Source: Flavobacteriales bacterium
Lineage (GTDB): Bacteria > Bacteroidota > Bacteroidia > Flavobacteriales > Flavobacteriaceae
Direction of reading: 5' to 3'
Length of the DNA: 64,000 nucleotides
NCBI GenBank assembly: GCA_004214185.1
Contig: SGZG01000001.1
Location: 48,769 to 112,768, forward strand
Shown in pieces: positions 8,949 through 18,533 of this stretch; position 1 is the first letter of the stretch; the number at the start of each line of letters is the position of its first letter. The translations under genes were made by a program, and so were the position numbers. A model generated the notes under the pieces. The model worked only from the letters and a program-made list of their open reading frames with translations, was not told where the DNA came from and did not search any database.

Positions 8949-11375
8949 ATGAATTTTATTGATGTAGTCGTTCCACTTCCAATTCGAACAACTTTTACTT
9001 ATTTAGTTAGTCAAAAAGAATATGATTTTCTTGATTTAGGGTTCAGAGTAATGGTCCCTTTTGGTAAATCTAAATATATCACTGGAATAGTCATTTCTAA
9101 GCATAAAAAAATTCCTAGTAAATATCAAGCCAAAGAGATTGAATATATTATTGATAAAGAACAAATAGTTACTAATAATCAGTTAACTTTTTTTAAATGG
9201 ATATCAGATTATTATATGTGTCCGCTAGGATTAGTTATTAAAGTTGCTATGCCTAAACTTCTTTTACTTAAAAGTGAAAGTGAGATAATTTTACTAAGTA
9301 GAAAATTTTCCAAAACTAAAATTTCTAAAAATTCACAAAAAATTCTTGAAACTCTAATTAATAATGAAAAATTATCATTAAATGACATTAGTTTAATTTT
9401 AAAGAAAAAAAACGTTGGATCTGAAATAAATGAACTTTTAGGTAAATCTATAATTTCAGTCAAAGAAGAAGTTTATGATTATTTCAAACCAAAAATATTA
9501 AACACTGTATCGATTAACTCTAAAAAAAAAACAGAGGATGTTGTAAAATCTCTTAAAAAAAAGAAATCTCAACTCAAAGTTTTTCTTTGGTTTAATCATC
9601 AAAAAAATGGTATTTCTTTTACAGTAAATGAAATAAAAGAAAAATGTAACGTTTCAAGACAAACAATTAATAATTTAATTAATTCAAATTATTTATTAAA
9701 AGTTGATAGAATTATAAATCGTTCTCAATTTTTAGTTGAAGATCTTGTTTCTCCAAAAGATTTAAGCAAAGATCAAAATTTAGCTTTTAATGAAATAAAA
9801 TCAAGTTTTAAAGAAAGAAATGTATCTCTTCTTCATGGTGTCACATCTTCTGGAAAAACTGAAATTTATGTTAAACTAATTCATGAACAAATTAAAAATA
9901 ATAATCAAGTTTTATATTTAGTTCCTGAGATAGCTTTAACTACTCAACTAATAATTCGATTAAAAAAATATTTTGGAGATAAGTTGCTGGTTTATCACTC
10001 CAAATATACACTGGACCAAAGAACAGAAGTTTGGAAAAGAGTTCTCAGTGAATCAGGTAAAATTATTTTGGGAGCTAGGTCATCAATTTTTCTTCCTTTT
10101 AAAAATCTTAATTTGATAATTATAGACGAGGAACACGAAAATGCATACAAACAATTTAATCCAGCTCCAAGATATCATGCAAGAGATTCTGCAATATATT
10201 TAGCAAAAATTCATAACGCCAAAACTTTATTGGGATCTGCAACCCCAAGTGTTGAGTCTTATTTTAATGCCGTTTCTAATAAGTATGGTCTAATAAATCT
10301 TACAAAAAGGTACAATAACGTTGAACTACCTGAAATAATTTTAAAAGATCTAAAAGAATCGATTTCTAACAATAAAATGAAGGGAAGTTTTTCAGATTTT
10401 TTATTAAAAAACATCAAATCAACTTTAGAAAAAGGTAAACAGGTAATTATTTTTCAAAATAGAAGAGGTTACTCTCCTTATCAAGAATGTGAATCTTGTG
10501 GTTATGTTTTTTATTGTAAAAATTGTGATGTTTCTTTAACATATCATAGTATATCCAATGAGCTTAAGTGTCATCATTGTGGATATAAACTAAAAAATGA
10601 TAATAAGTGTATAAAATGTTCCTCTAATTCTTTAATAAAAAAAGGTTTAGGAACACAGCAAATAACAGAGGAAATAAAAGCCTATTTTCCCAATTATAAG
10701 GTTGAAAGAATGGATCAGGATTCAACAAAAACTAAAAATTCTTTTTTGAAATTAATAAATGATTTTGAGGAAAATAAGTTTCAGATTTTGGTTGGTACTC
10801 AGATGTTAAGTAAGGGATTAGATTTTAAAAATGTTGATCTTGTTGGAGTTATTAATGCTGATAGTTTAATATATTTTCCAGATTTTAGATCCCAGGAAAA
10901 ATGTTTTCAGTTGATAAAACAGGTGGCTGGAAGGTCAGGAAGATCAAAAAATAAAGGGAAAGTGATTGTTCAAACCTATAATCCTAATCACAATTTGATG
11001 TTAAAAATTAAAAAAGGTGATTTTAAAGGTATGTTTAATGATCAACTTAATGAAAGACATACTTTTGATTATCCGCCATATACAAGAATAATTAAGCTTG
11101 TTCTTAAAAATAAGAATATTGAGGATTTAAAGTTAGGTGCAAATTGGCTTTTTGAAAGTTTAAAAACAAATTTTGATAATTTTATATACGGTCCTGAATT
11201 TCCTATAATCCCTAGACTTCAAAATAAATATATAAATCAAATTCAAATTAAAATTCCACTTGATTATAATCTAAATAAAAGCAAAAAAATTATTTTAAAA
11301 ACCATAACCAAATTTGAATCTATTTCAAATTTTAGATCAACTCAAATTTTTATAGATGTAGACCCATTTAATTAA
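8949..11375 (+). CDS. priA: primosomal protein N' (PriA)
   Basis: GVTSSGKTEIY, DEEH box, zinc-binding CxxC motifs, GTQMLSKGLDFKNVDLVG. Confidence 0.96.
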   Translation: MNFIDVVVPLPIRTTFTYLVSQKEYDFLDLGFRVMVPFGKSKYITGIVISKHKKIPSKYQAKEIEYIIDKEQIVTNNQLTFFKWISDYYMCPLGLVIKVAMPKLLLLKSESEIILLSRKFSKTKISKNSQKILETLINNEKLSLNDISLILKKKNVGSEINELLGKSIISVKEEVYDYFKPKILNTVSINSKKKTEDVVKSLKKKKSQLKVFLWFNHQKNGISFTVNEIKEKCNVSRQTINNLINSNYLLKVDRIINRSQFLVEDLVSPKDLSKDQNLAFNEIKSSFKERNVSLLHGVTSSGKTEIYVKLIHEQIKNNNQVLYLVPEIALTTQLIIRLKKYFGDKLLVYHSKYTLDQRTEVWKRVLSESGKIILGARSSIFLPFKNLNLIIIDEEHENAYKQFNPAPRYHARDSAIYLAKIHNAKTLLGSATPSVESYFNAVSNKYGLINLTKRYNNVELPEIILKDLKESISNNKMKGSFSDFLLKNIKSTLEKGKQVIIFQNRRGYSPYQECESCGYVFYCKNCDVSLTYHSISNELKCHHCGYKLKNDNKCIKCSSNSLIKKGLGTQQITEEIKAYFPNYKVERMDQDSTKTKNSFLKLINDFEENKFQILVGTQMLSKGLDFKNVDLVGVINADSLIYFPDFRSQEKCFQLIKQVAGRSGRSKNKGKVIVQTYNPNHNLMLKIKKGDFKGMFNDQLNERHTFDYPPYTRIIKLVLKNKNIEDLKLGANWLFESLKTNFDNFIYGPEFPIIPRLQNKYINQIQIKIPLDYNLNKSKKIILKTITKFESISNFRSTQIFIDVDPFN

Positions 11376-11389
11376 TTCCTATTAATATT

Positions 11390-11419
11390 TTGTTAGTGAG
11401 TATTAAAAATGTATTTTTG
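11390..11419 (+). promoter_or_regulatory. consensus Bacteroidota promoter for rpsF (TTG-N19-TATTTTTG)
   Basis: TTG 11390-11392, 19-nt spacer, TATTTTTG 11412-11419; exact fit. Confidence 0.75.
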
Positions 11420-11441
11420 CGACCAATTTTTAATAAAAAAT

Positions 11442-11780
11442 ATGAATCATTACGAAGCTGTTTTCATTTTAAATCCCGTTTTATCTGAAGATCAGGTAAA
11501 GGAGACAGTAAAAAAATTTGAAGACTATTTAATTAGCGAAGGGTCAGAAATTATCTCAGTTGAACACTGGGGTTTAAAAAAATTAGCTTACCCAATCCAA
11601 AACAAGCAAAGTGGTTTTTATAATCTTATCGATTTTAAAGCTGCTAATACTACAGTTAATTTATTTGAAACTGAGTTGAAAAGAGATGAAAGAGTCATGC
11701 GATATCTCAATGTAAAGCTAGATAAACATGCTGACGCTTGGTCTGTAAAGAGAAGAGAACGTAACACTAAAAAAGCTTAA
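11442..11780 (+). CDS. rpsF: 30S ribosomal protein S6
   Basis: [19 protein letters not shown]; track start 11409 overlaps the -7 box, so start reassigned to ATG 11442. Confidence 0.95.
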   Translation: MNHYEAVFILNPVLSEDQVKETVKKFEDYLISEGSEIISVEHWGLKKLAYPIQNKQSGFYNLIDFKAANTTVNLFETELKRDERVMRYLNVKLDKHADAWSVKRRERNTKKA

Positions 11781-11782
11781 TC

Positions 11783-12076
11783 ATGTCAACATTAGAAAAA
11801 GCAGGTAAAGCAAATCAGGGAGAAATAAGATATTTAACTCCTTTAGATATTGCTACAAAAAACAACAAGAAATATTGTATGTTTAAACGATCTGGTATTA
11901 AGTATGTTGATTACAAGGATCCAGATTTCCTTTTAAGATTTATTAACGAACAAGGTAAAATATTGCCAAGAAGGTTAACAGGAACTTCTTTAAAATATCA
12001 AAGAAAAGTTTCTGTAGCTATAAAAAGAGCTAGACATTTGGCACTTCTACCTTATCAAGCAGACATGTTAAAATAA
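11783..12076 (+). CDS. rpsR: 30S ribosomal protein S18
   Basis: [51 protein letters not shown]. Confidence 0.97.
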   Translation: MSTLEKAGKANQGEIRYLTPLDIATKNNKKYCMFKRSGIKYVDYKDPDFLLRFINEQGKILPRRLTGTSLKYQRKVSVAIKRARHLALLPYQADMLK

Positions 12077-12081
12077 TTATT

Positions 12082-12534
12082 ATGGAATTAATTTTAAAAA
12101 GTGATGTACCTAATCTAGGCTTCAAAGATGACGTAGTTATAGTCAAAAACGGATATGGAAGAAATTATTTAATTCCTCAAGGTTTTGCTATTCTTGCTAC
12201 ATCCTCTGCTAAGAAAGTTTTAGCAGAGAATATTAAGCAAAGAGAATTTAAAGAAAAGAAAGAAATTGATGAGGCTAATAAAATCGCAAAAAAATTAGCC
12301 AAACTTGAGATTAAAATTAGTGCAAAATCAGGTACTGGAGGTAAACTTTTTGGTTCCATTTCAAATTCTGATTTAAGTGCTGAATTATCTAATTTAGGAT
12401 TTGACTTTGATAAAAAAATCATCAAAATTCAAGGTGGAACTGTGAAAAGATTAGGAACATATAGTGCTTCTTTAAGGTTACATAGAAATGTAATCCAAGA
12501 GCTTAGTTTCGAAGTTATTAAAGCAGAAGACTAG
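12082..12534 (+). CDS. rplI: 50S ribosomal protein L9
   Basis: LKSDVPNLGFKDDVVIVKNGYGRNYLIPQGFA. Confidence 0.97.
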   Translation: MELILKSDVPNLGFKDDVVIVKNGYGRNYLIPQGFAILATSSAKKVLAENIKQREFKEKKEIDEANKIAKKLAKLEIKISAKSGTGGKLFGSISNSDLSAELSNLGFDFDKKIIKIQGGTVKRLGTYSASLRLHRNVIQELSFEVIKAED

Positions 12535-12608
12535 TTTTATTTATTTATATAATTCTTTTTTATCTGATTTTCTCAAAAAAATTAGATATTTGTTATATAT
12601 AATTATTT

Positions 12609-13970
12609 ATGTCAAAGTCACCTTCAAATCCAAAAGGAACTAGGGATTTTCTCCCATTGGAGCTCTCCAAACGAAATTATATAATAAATATTTTAAGAAA
12701 AAATTTTAAAAATTTTGGTTTTTCTGAAATAGAGACTCCTGCCTTGGAGAAAAGTTCAACTCTTCTTGGTAAATATGGTAATGAGGGCGATAGACTTGTA
12801 TTTAAAATTTTAAATTCAGGTGACAAAGTAAAAAAAGCTGATATTTCTTCACTTCAGTCTGGTGATTTAAATTCTTTTATCAGATCTATCTCAGAAAAAG
12901 GATTAAAATACGATTTGACTGTTCCTTTAGCCAGGTTTGTATCTCAGCATCAAAATGAGATTACATTTCCTTTTAAACGGTTTCAAATACAAAATGTATG
13001 GAGAGCAGATCGTCCTCAACATGGACGATTCCAAGAATTTACACAATGTGATGCAGATGTTGTTGGAAGTAATTCTGTATTACAAGAAATTGAGTTAATT
13101 AAACTATATGATACTGTTTTTAACCAATTAGGATTTTCTGATCTGGTTATAAAAATTAATCATAGAAGAATTTTAAAAGAATTAGCTTGTTATTTTGGTG
13201 CAGGTGAAAATATAGTAGAGTTTATTACAGCTTTAGATAAGATTGATAAAATTGGTGTAGATAAAGTATTGGAGGAAATTAAATTACTTACCCTAGATTT
13301 TTCTGAAAAAGAATTGAGAAACCTTTTGTCTGCCAAAGAATTTGATTTAGGATATCTAAAAAAAATATTTTCAAAAAATTCAGATTCATTTTATGCTCTT
13401 GATGAACTCAATCAGATATTAAGTTATTTCTCAGTTAATAATTTGGTAAATGAAATTAAATTTGATCTTACATTAGCCCGAGGTTTAAACTATTACACAG
13501 GAACTATTATTGAGGTATTATCCAAAACTAATCAAAGAATTGGGTCAATTGGAGGTGGTGGAAGATATGATGATCTAACATCAATGTTCAACTTAAAGAA
13601 CATGAGCGGGGTTGGTATTTCTTTTGGACTCGACAGAATCTACTTATTGATGGAAGAAAGTAAATTATTCCCAGATTATCTCGATAAAAGTTTTGAATTT
13701 ATGGTAGCAAATTTTGGTATCAGTAACCTAGAATCTTTAGCGCCATATGTTGATGAAATTAGAAATAAAAACAGGGAAGTTTTTATTTATCCTGATAATG
13801 TTAAACTAACAAAACAATTTAGTTTTGCAAATAAACACAATGCATCGGTAGTAATCATCTATGGTGAAAATGAAAGAAAAGAGGGGATTGTTACATTAAA
13901 AAATATGTTAACAGGAGATCAATCTAGTTGCCAGCTCAACGAATTAGTTCAAACTCTAACTAATTCGTAA
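12609..13970 (+). CDS. hisS: histidyl-tRNA synthetase
   Basis: PKGTRDFLP; LTVPLARF; RADRPQHGRFQEFTQCDAD; ARGLNYYTG. Confidence 0.97.
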   Translation: MSKSPSNPKGTRDFLPLELSKRNYIINILRKNFKNFGFSEIETPALEKSSTLLGKYGNEGDRLVFKILNSGDKVKKADISSLQSGDLNSFIRSISEKGLKYDLTVPLARFVSQHQNEITFPFKRFQIQNVWRADRPQHGRFQEFTQCDADVVGSNSVLQEIELIKLYDTVFNQLGFSDLVIKINHRRILKELACYFGAGENIVEFITALDKIDKIGVDKVLEEIKLLTLDFSEKELRNLLSAKEFDLGYLKKIFSKNSDSFYALDELNQILSYFSVNNLVNEIKFDLTLARGLNYYTGTIIEVLSKTNQRIGSIGGGGRYDDLTSMFNLKNMSGVGISFGLDRIYLLMEESKLFPDYLDKSFEFMVANFGISNLESLAPYVDEIRNKNREVFIYPDNVKLTKQFSFANKHNASVVIIYGENERKEGIVTLKNMLTGDQSSCQLNELVQTLTNS

Positions 13971-14011
13971 TTAAAATAGGAGATAAGAAGTATTTAATAT
14001 TAATTAAGAAA

Positions 14012-14044
14012 AAACGGACTAATAATTTTTTTATTAGTCCGTTT
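14012..14044 (-). terminator. strong hairpin terminator of the tRNA-Met unit
   Basis: AAACGGACTAATAA / TTATTAGTCCGTTT stem; the T-tract (CCGTTTTTTC) follows the stem on the minus strand. Confidence 0.8.
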
Positions 14045-14051
14045 GCTTTAG

Positions 14052-14125
14052 TAGCGAGAGGGAGACTTGAACTCCCGACCTCCGGGTTATGAATCCGACG
14101 CTCTGACCGACTGAGCTATCTCGCC
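14052..14125 (-). tRNA. tRNA-Met (CAT)
   Basis: GGCGAGATAGCTCAGTCGGTCAGAGCGTCGGATTCATAACCCGGAGGTCGGGAGTTCAAGTCTCCCTCTCGCTA; anticodon loop TTCATAA; CCA not encoded. Confidence 0.93.
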
Positions 14126-14136
14126 TTAAATGCGCG

Positions 14137-14166
14137 TAAATATATAAACAAATTAAATAGACTCAA
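14137..14166 (-). promoter_or_regulatory. promoter for tRNA-Met (TTG-N19-TATATTTA)
   Basis: Minus strand TTG 14166-14164, N19, TATATTTA 14144-14137 (one mismatch to TAnnTTTG). Confidence 0.55.
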
Positions 14167-14230
14167 ACTAAGAATAAAAAATATTTAAAATTCTTTTTTA
14201 GAACTAATTTAATCTATATATTGCCGCCAT

Positions 14231-14623
14231 ATGGAATTAAAAGAAAAGTTTGAAATAGAGTTTCCGATTCATGCATCTCCTCATATGCTTTTTCAATATA
14301 TATCTTCAGCATCTGGTTTGTGTGAATGGTTTGCTGACGATGTAAATTCAAGAGGAAAAACGTTCTCATTTATTTGGGATGGTTCCGAAGAAATTGCAGA
14401 ACTCATTTCATCTAAATCTAATACTTTTGTAAAATACAGATGGTTAGATGAATCAGAAGATCACAATAAGTATTTTTTTGAGATAAGAATTGTTGTAGAT
14501 GAAATTACTAAGGATGTCTCTCTAGTTGTTACTGATTTTGCATATGAAGATGAAGTCGATGAATCTAAAATGCTTTGGGAAAGTCAAATAGCTGATTTAA
14601 AAAAATTAGTTGGTTCTTCATAG
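14231..14623 (+). CDS. START-like / SRPBCC domain protein
   Basis: Bacteroidota START-like family pattern (FEIEFPIHASPHMLFQYISSASGLCEWFADDV). Confidence 0.8.
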   Translation: MELKEKFEIEFPIHASPHMLFQYISSASGLCEWFADDVNSRGKTFSFIWDGSEEIAELISSKSNTFVKYRWLDESEDHNKYFFEIRIVVDEITKDVSLVVTDFAYEDEVDESKMLWESQIADLKKLVGSS

Positions 14624-14629
14624 AAATTC

Positions 14630-15466
14630 ATGATAAATTATAACGGAAATCTTAATAATAAATCTAGTATAGATTTAATTAACAGAGCATTCTTATTTGG
14701 TGACTCTGTTTTTGAAACTATTAAAATTGTAAATAATAAAATATGTTTTTGGGAGGATCACTATTTGAGATTGATGTCATCCCTAAGGATAATAAGAATT
14801 GAAATTCCAATACTATATACTTCAGAATATTTTGAAGATCAAATATTGAAAACAATTTCAAGAGTAAATAAAAATTTTTCAGGGAGAGTTAGGCTTTCAA
14901 TATTTAGAAGTGGAAAAGGATTGTATACTCCAAAATCAATGGAACCAATCTTTATTATCCATTGCTCTGAACAGGATAAATTATTTTTTGAAATTGAAAG
15001 TAGTAGTTACAAAGTTGATTTATTCAAGGACTATTATGTTAACGACAATTTATTATCTAACCTTAAAACCAATAACAAAATAATTAATGTTTTAGCTGGA
15101 ATTTATTCCAAAGAAAATGAAATCGATAATTGTATAATTCTTAACTCAAAAAAAAATGTTGTGGAATTTTTAAATGGAAATTTATTTTTAATTAAAGATA
15201 ATATAATTAAAACACCTCCTTTAAGTTCTGGTTGTTTGAGAGGAGTTATGAGAAAAAAAATTATTGACTATATTAAATTTTTTGATAAACTTTCTTTAAA
15301 AGAAATAGATATTTCTCCTTTTGAATTACTTTCAGCAGATGAAATTTGGGTAACTAATTCAATAAAGGGAATAATTCCAGTAACAGACTACAGAAAAAAG
15401 TCTTTATCAAATACTATTGCTGCTGAGTTTGTAAATTTTTTAAATAAAAAAATTTTTGAAAATTAA
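14630..15466 (+). CDS. class IV (branched-chain-like) aminotransferase
   Basis: FLFGDSVFETIKI; SNLKTNNKIINVLA; PPLSSGCLRGVMR. Confidence 0.85.
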   Translation: MINYNGNLNNKSSIDLINRAFLFGDSVFETIKIVNNKICFWEDHYLRLMSSLRIIRIEIPILYTSEYFEDQILKTISRVNKNFSGRVRLSIFRSGKGLYTPKSMEPIFIIHCSEQDKLFFEIESSSYKVDLFKDYYVNDNLLSNLKTNNKIINVLAGIYSKENEIDNCIILNSKKNVVEFLNGNLFLIKDNIIKTPPLSSGCLRGVMRKKIIDYIKFFDKLSLKEIDISPFELLSADEIWVTNSIKGIIPVTDYRKKSLSNTIAAEFVNFLNKKIFEN

Positions 15467-16008
15467 TTGTGTTGAGGGTTTTCTGGTGAATTTGACCATA
15501 TCAGATATTCTCCTCCCAAGCTAATAAGTTTATTTTTCCAAATATTTTTCTTTGTGTTTAGAGCCAAGTTTTCAATTTCATTTGCGTTGTCAATAATCCA
15601 AGCTTTTTCCTCAATTTCTTCATTTAGTTGATTTGAATTCCAGCCTGAGTAACCTAAAAAAAATTTTATTTGAGATTTATCAATTTTTTTTTCATTAATC
15701 AGTCTAACTACCGAACTAAAATCACCACCCCAGTAAAGTGTATCTGTAATTTTTATGGAATTATTAATAAGCTCTGGTATATTGTGTATAAAATATAAAT
15801 TATCTTTTTCAACAGGACCACCATTGTATATTATGAAATTTTGATTTAGTTCGGGGACAAGATCTAATGTGGAATACACAGTTTTTTTATTTAGAATAAA
15901 TCCAACAGTTCCAAGTTTATTCTCTTCCACAAGTAGAACAACTGATCTATTAAAATTAATGTCATTGTTCAAAGTTGGTTCAGCGTAAAGAAGTTTCCCT
16001 ATTTTCAA
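15463..16008 (-). CDS. YqgE/AlgH family protein
   Basis: KIGKLLYAEPTLN...FNRSVVLLVEENKLGTVGFILNK; FLGYSGWNSNQLNEEI. Confidence 0.92.
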   Translation of the reverse strand: MKIGKLLYAEPTLNNDINFNRSVVLLVEENKLGTVGFILNKKTVYSTLDLVPELNQNFIIYNGGPVEKDNLYFIHNIPELINNSIKITDTLYWGGDFSSVVRLINEKKIDKSQIKFFLGYSGWNSNQLNEEIEEKAWIIDNANEIENLALNTKKNIWKNKLISLGGEYLIWSNSPENPQHN

Positions 16009-16955
16009 ATTAATTTTTCTTTATTTAAATTCTTGTATCCATTTATGAATTCATGACTTGTCATTTTTCTTTTACCTTCTAATTGAAGTTCAATAATTTC
16101 TAGTAATCCATCTTTTGTGGAAATAAATATTTTGTTTTTATTGATAATAATTTCACCTGGATTGTGGCGGTCATTGAATGAATTATTAATGCTTGATTTA
16201 TATATTTTCAAAATTTTATTATTACTTTTTATAGTTGACCAGGCAACAGGAAAGGGAGATAATCCTCTTATCTGGTTTGAGATTTCTATAGAGTTATTAT
16301 TCCAATTTATTCTAGTATTTTTCTTGTTTAGTTTTGGTGCAAGTAAATAGTCGGTACTATTATTTTGAACTTTACTTTTAAAAGATTTTTCTTGAATTAA
16401 ATCAATTGAATTTATTAATAGCTCTGATCCAATTTTTTTTAATTTATTATATAATTCACCAGTATTTTCGTTGTCATTAATTTTCACCTTGCTTTGTTCA
16501 ATAATATTACCACAATCTATTTTATCATTAATATAAAATGTAGTTAATCCTGTTTCTTTTAAGCCATTTATTATTGCCCAATGAATCGGAGCAGCTCCTC
16601 TTAAATTGGGAAGAAGAGATGCATGTAGATTTATAGTTCCAAGTTTAGGAATTTTCCATAAAATTTTTGGTAGCATTCTAAAAGCAACAACAATTATTAA
16701 GTCAGGGTTTAATTTTATTATTTCATTAATAAAATTAATGTCAGTTAATTTATTTGGTTGAAATATTTTTAAACTCTTTTCTATACAGTATTGCTTAACA
16801 TCAGAGATTTTAATTTTTTTTCCTCTTCCAGCTTTTTTATCTTCAGACGTAACAACTCCTACAATATTGTGTTTTGATTTCAACAATTTATCCAAACACT
16901 CAACTGCAAAATCTGGTGTCCCCATAAATATTATATTTAACTTTTTGGTAGACAT
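16005..16955 (-). CDS. fmt: methionyl-tRNA formyltransferase
   Basis: IIFMGTPDFAVECLDKLL; NLHASLLPNLRGAAPIHWAIINGLKETGLT. Confidence 0.97.
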   Translation of the reverse strand: MSTKKLNIIFMGTPDFAVECLDKLLKSKHNIVGVVTSEDKKAGRGKKIKISDVKQYCIEKSLKIFQPNKLTDINFINEIIKLNPDLIIVVAFRMLPKILWKIPKLGTINLHASLLPNLRGAAPIHWAIINGLKETGLTTFYINDKIDCGNIIEQSKVKINDNENTGELYNKLKKIGSELLINSIDLIQEKSFKSKVQNNSTDYLLAPKLNKKNTRINWNNNSIEISNQIRGLSPFPVAWSTIKSNNKILKIYKSSINNSFNDRHNPGEIIINKNKIFISTKDGLLEIIELQLEGKRKMTSHEFINGYKNLNKEKLI

Positions 16956-16959
16956 AGTT

Positions 16960-17487
16960 TTATTTGATTGTATTTATTATACTATCAATCCTTCGATCAA
17001 CTGAGTTTTTTTCTAATTCTATCAAATTAATATTTAACAGTTTATAAATAGCTAAAATTTCCTCATAAATTTTTATTGATTGATCGTATGTTTCATATCT
17101 AGCTTTATCATTTACATAAATTTCTCTCCATGGAGGTAGAATAAATACGTAATCATAAACTATTTTTCTTGTTTTGTTAAAAAATTCAGCGTCGTAGTCA
17201 GTTTTTAAAAAGTTTAAATATGCTATAATTTCATGAACACCTCTATCAAAAAAGGTATATTTAGTTGTTTGAATTTTATAATATTGTTCGAGTCTTAAAT
17301 CCATCAGTCTTTCACTAAATTTTATTGGGTTATCCAAAAAAAACTGCTTGATCCCTTTCTTTTGTCCCTCCTCAGTAATTTTTCTAACTATTTCATGTTC
17401 ACAAGAGTAGCCCCTAAGTTCTAAACCTTTTATAAGTTCTGTTTTTCCAGTTCCTGGACCACCTGTTATTAAAATCTTTTTATTCAT
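16960..17487 (-). CDS. AAA_28-type P-loop NTPase
   Basis: ILITGGPGTGKTELIKGL Walker A; FFDRGVHEIIAYL. Confidence 0.8.
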   Translation of the reverse strand: MNKKILITGGPGTGKTELIKGLELRGYSCEHEIVRKITEEGQKKGIKQFFLDNPIKFSERLMDLRLEQYYKIQTTKYTFFDRGVHEIIAYLNFLKTDYDAEFFNKTRKIVYDYVFILPPWREIYVNDKARYETYDQSIKIYEEILAIYKLLNINLIELEKNSVDRRIDSIINTIK

Positions 17488-17540
17488 ATTATTTCATTTG
17501 CAAAATAATCAATTAATAGTACTTTCTGTATATTTGAATA

Positions 17541-17825
17541 GTGAATAATAGTGAAGATTTTTATATTAGATTGGAAGAGCAATTATCGAATACTTCTAAA
17601 TGGCCAAATAAATATAGATTTAAATTCATTTTAAAATCTAATGAAAAAGATATCCAAGAACTAAAGTCTATTTTCAACGATATTAATGGAGCTTTATTTT
17701 CATTAAGAAAATCTTCAAACAACAAATTTACTAGTGTTTCAATTAATGCAGTAATGAAAAATCCTATCTCAATAATCAACAAGTATAAATTGGCTTCAAA
17801 AATTGAAGGTATAATTTCATTATAA
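17541..17825 (+). CDS. DUF493 (YbeD-like) protein, GTG start
   Basis: Size and pattern (FKFILKSNEKDIQELKSIF...KFTSVSINAVMKNP). Confidence 0.75.
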   Translation: MNNSEDFYIRLEEQLSNTSKWPNKYRFKFILKSNEKDIQELKSIFNDINGALFSLRKSSNNKFTSVSINAVMKNPISIINKYKLASKIEGIISL

Positions 17826-17873
17826 ATTAATTTTAGTAAATTTGTATTACTTCATAATTTAATTACCCAAACA

Positions 17874-18527
17874 TTGATAGATAATTTACAATACAATACC
17901 GAACGCACTAAACTTATAATTCCTGAATATGGTAGACATCTTCATAAAATGATTGATCAAGCTTTAGAGTGTGAAGATCGAGAAAAGAGAAATAATTTAG
18001 CCAAAGCCATAATTGGAGTAATGGGAAACATGAATCCTCATTTAAGAGATGTTCCTGATTTTCAACATAAATTATGGGATCAACTTTATATTATGTCTAA
18101 TTTTGAATTAGACATTGATTCGCCTTATCCACTTCCCTCGAAGGAAGTTTATGAAGGAAGACCTGATAAGTTGAATTATCCTCAAAATTTTCCCAAATAC
18201 AGGTTTTATGGAAATAATATAAAAAGAATGATTGACGTCGCAATTAGTTGGGAGGATGGGGAAATGAAAAAACAACTTGTTTATGTGATTGCAAATCACA
18301 TGAAAAAATGCTTTTTAAATTGGAACAAAGATACTGTTGAAGATGATGTAATTTTTAATCATTTAAATGAGCTTTCAGACGGAAAAATCAATTATAGCTC
18401 AAATGATAAACCTCTTTCAGAATCACAAAATCTTATCAAATTAACTAATAAAAAGTTTGGAAAGTCTCCTGCTAATAAAAACAACAAAAAGCACTACAGG
18501 AATTTTAAAAAGCGAAATAATAACTAA
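17874..18527 (+). CDS. DUF4290 family protein, TTG start
   Basis: LIIPEYGRHLHKMIDQAL; MGNMNPHLRDVPDFQHKLWDQL. Confidence 0.85.
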   Translation: MIDNLQYNTERTKLIIPEYGRHLHKMIDQALECEDREKRNNLAKAIIGVMGNMNPHLRDVPDFQHKLWDQLYIMSNFELDIDSPYPLPSKEVYEGRPDKLNYPQNFPKYRFYGNNIKRMIDVAISWEDGEMKKQLVYVIANHMKKCFLNWNKDTVEDDVIFNHLNELSDGKINYSSNDKPLSESQNLIKLTNKKFGKSPANKNNKKHYRNFKKRNNN

Positions 18528-18533
18528 TTTCAA

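Noticed and set aside
12177-12425. 82-aa minus-strand ORF
   Set aside because: Antisense within rplI
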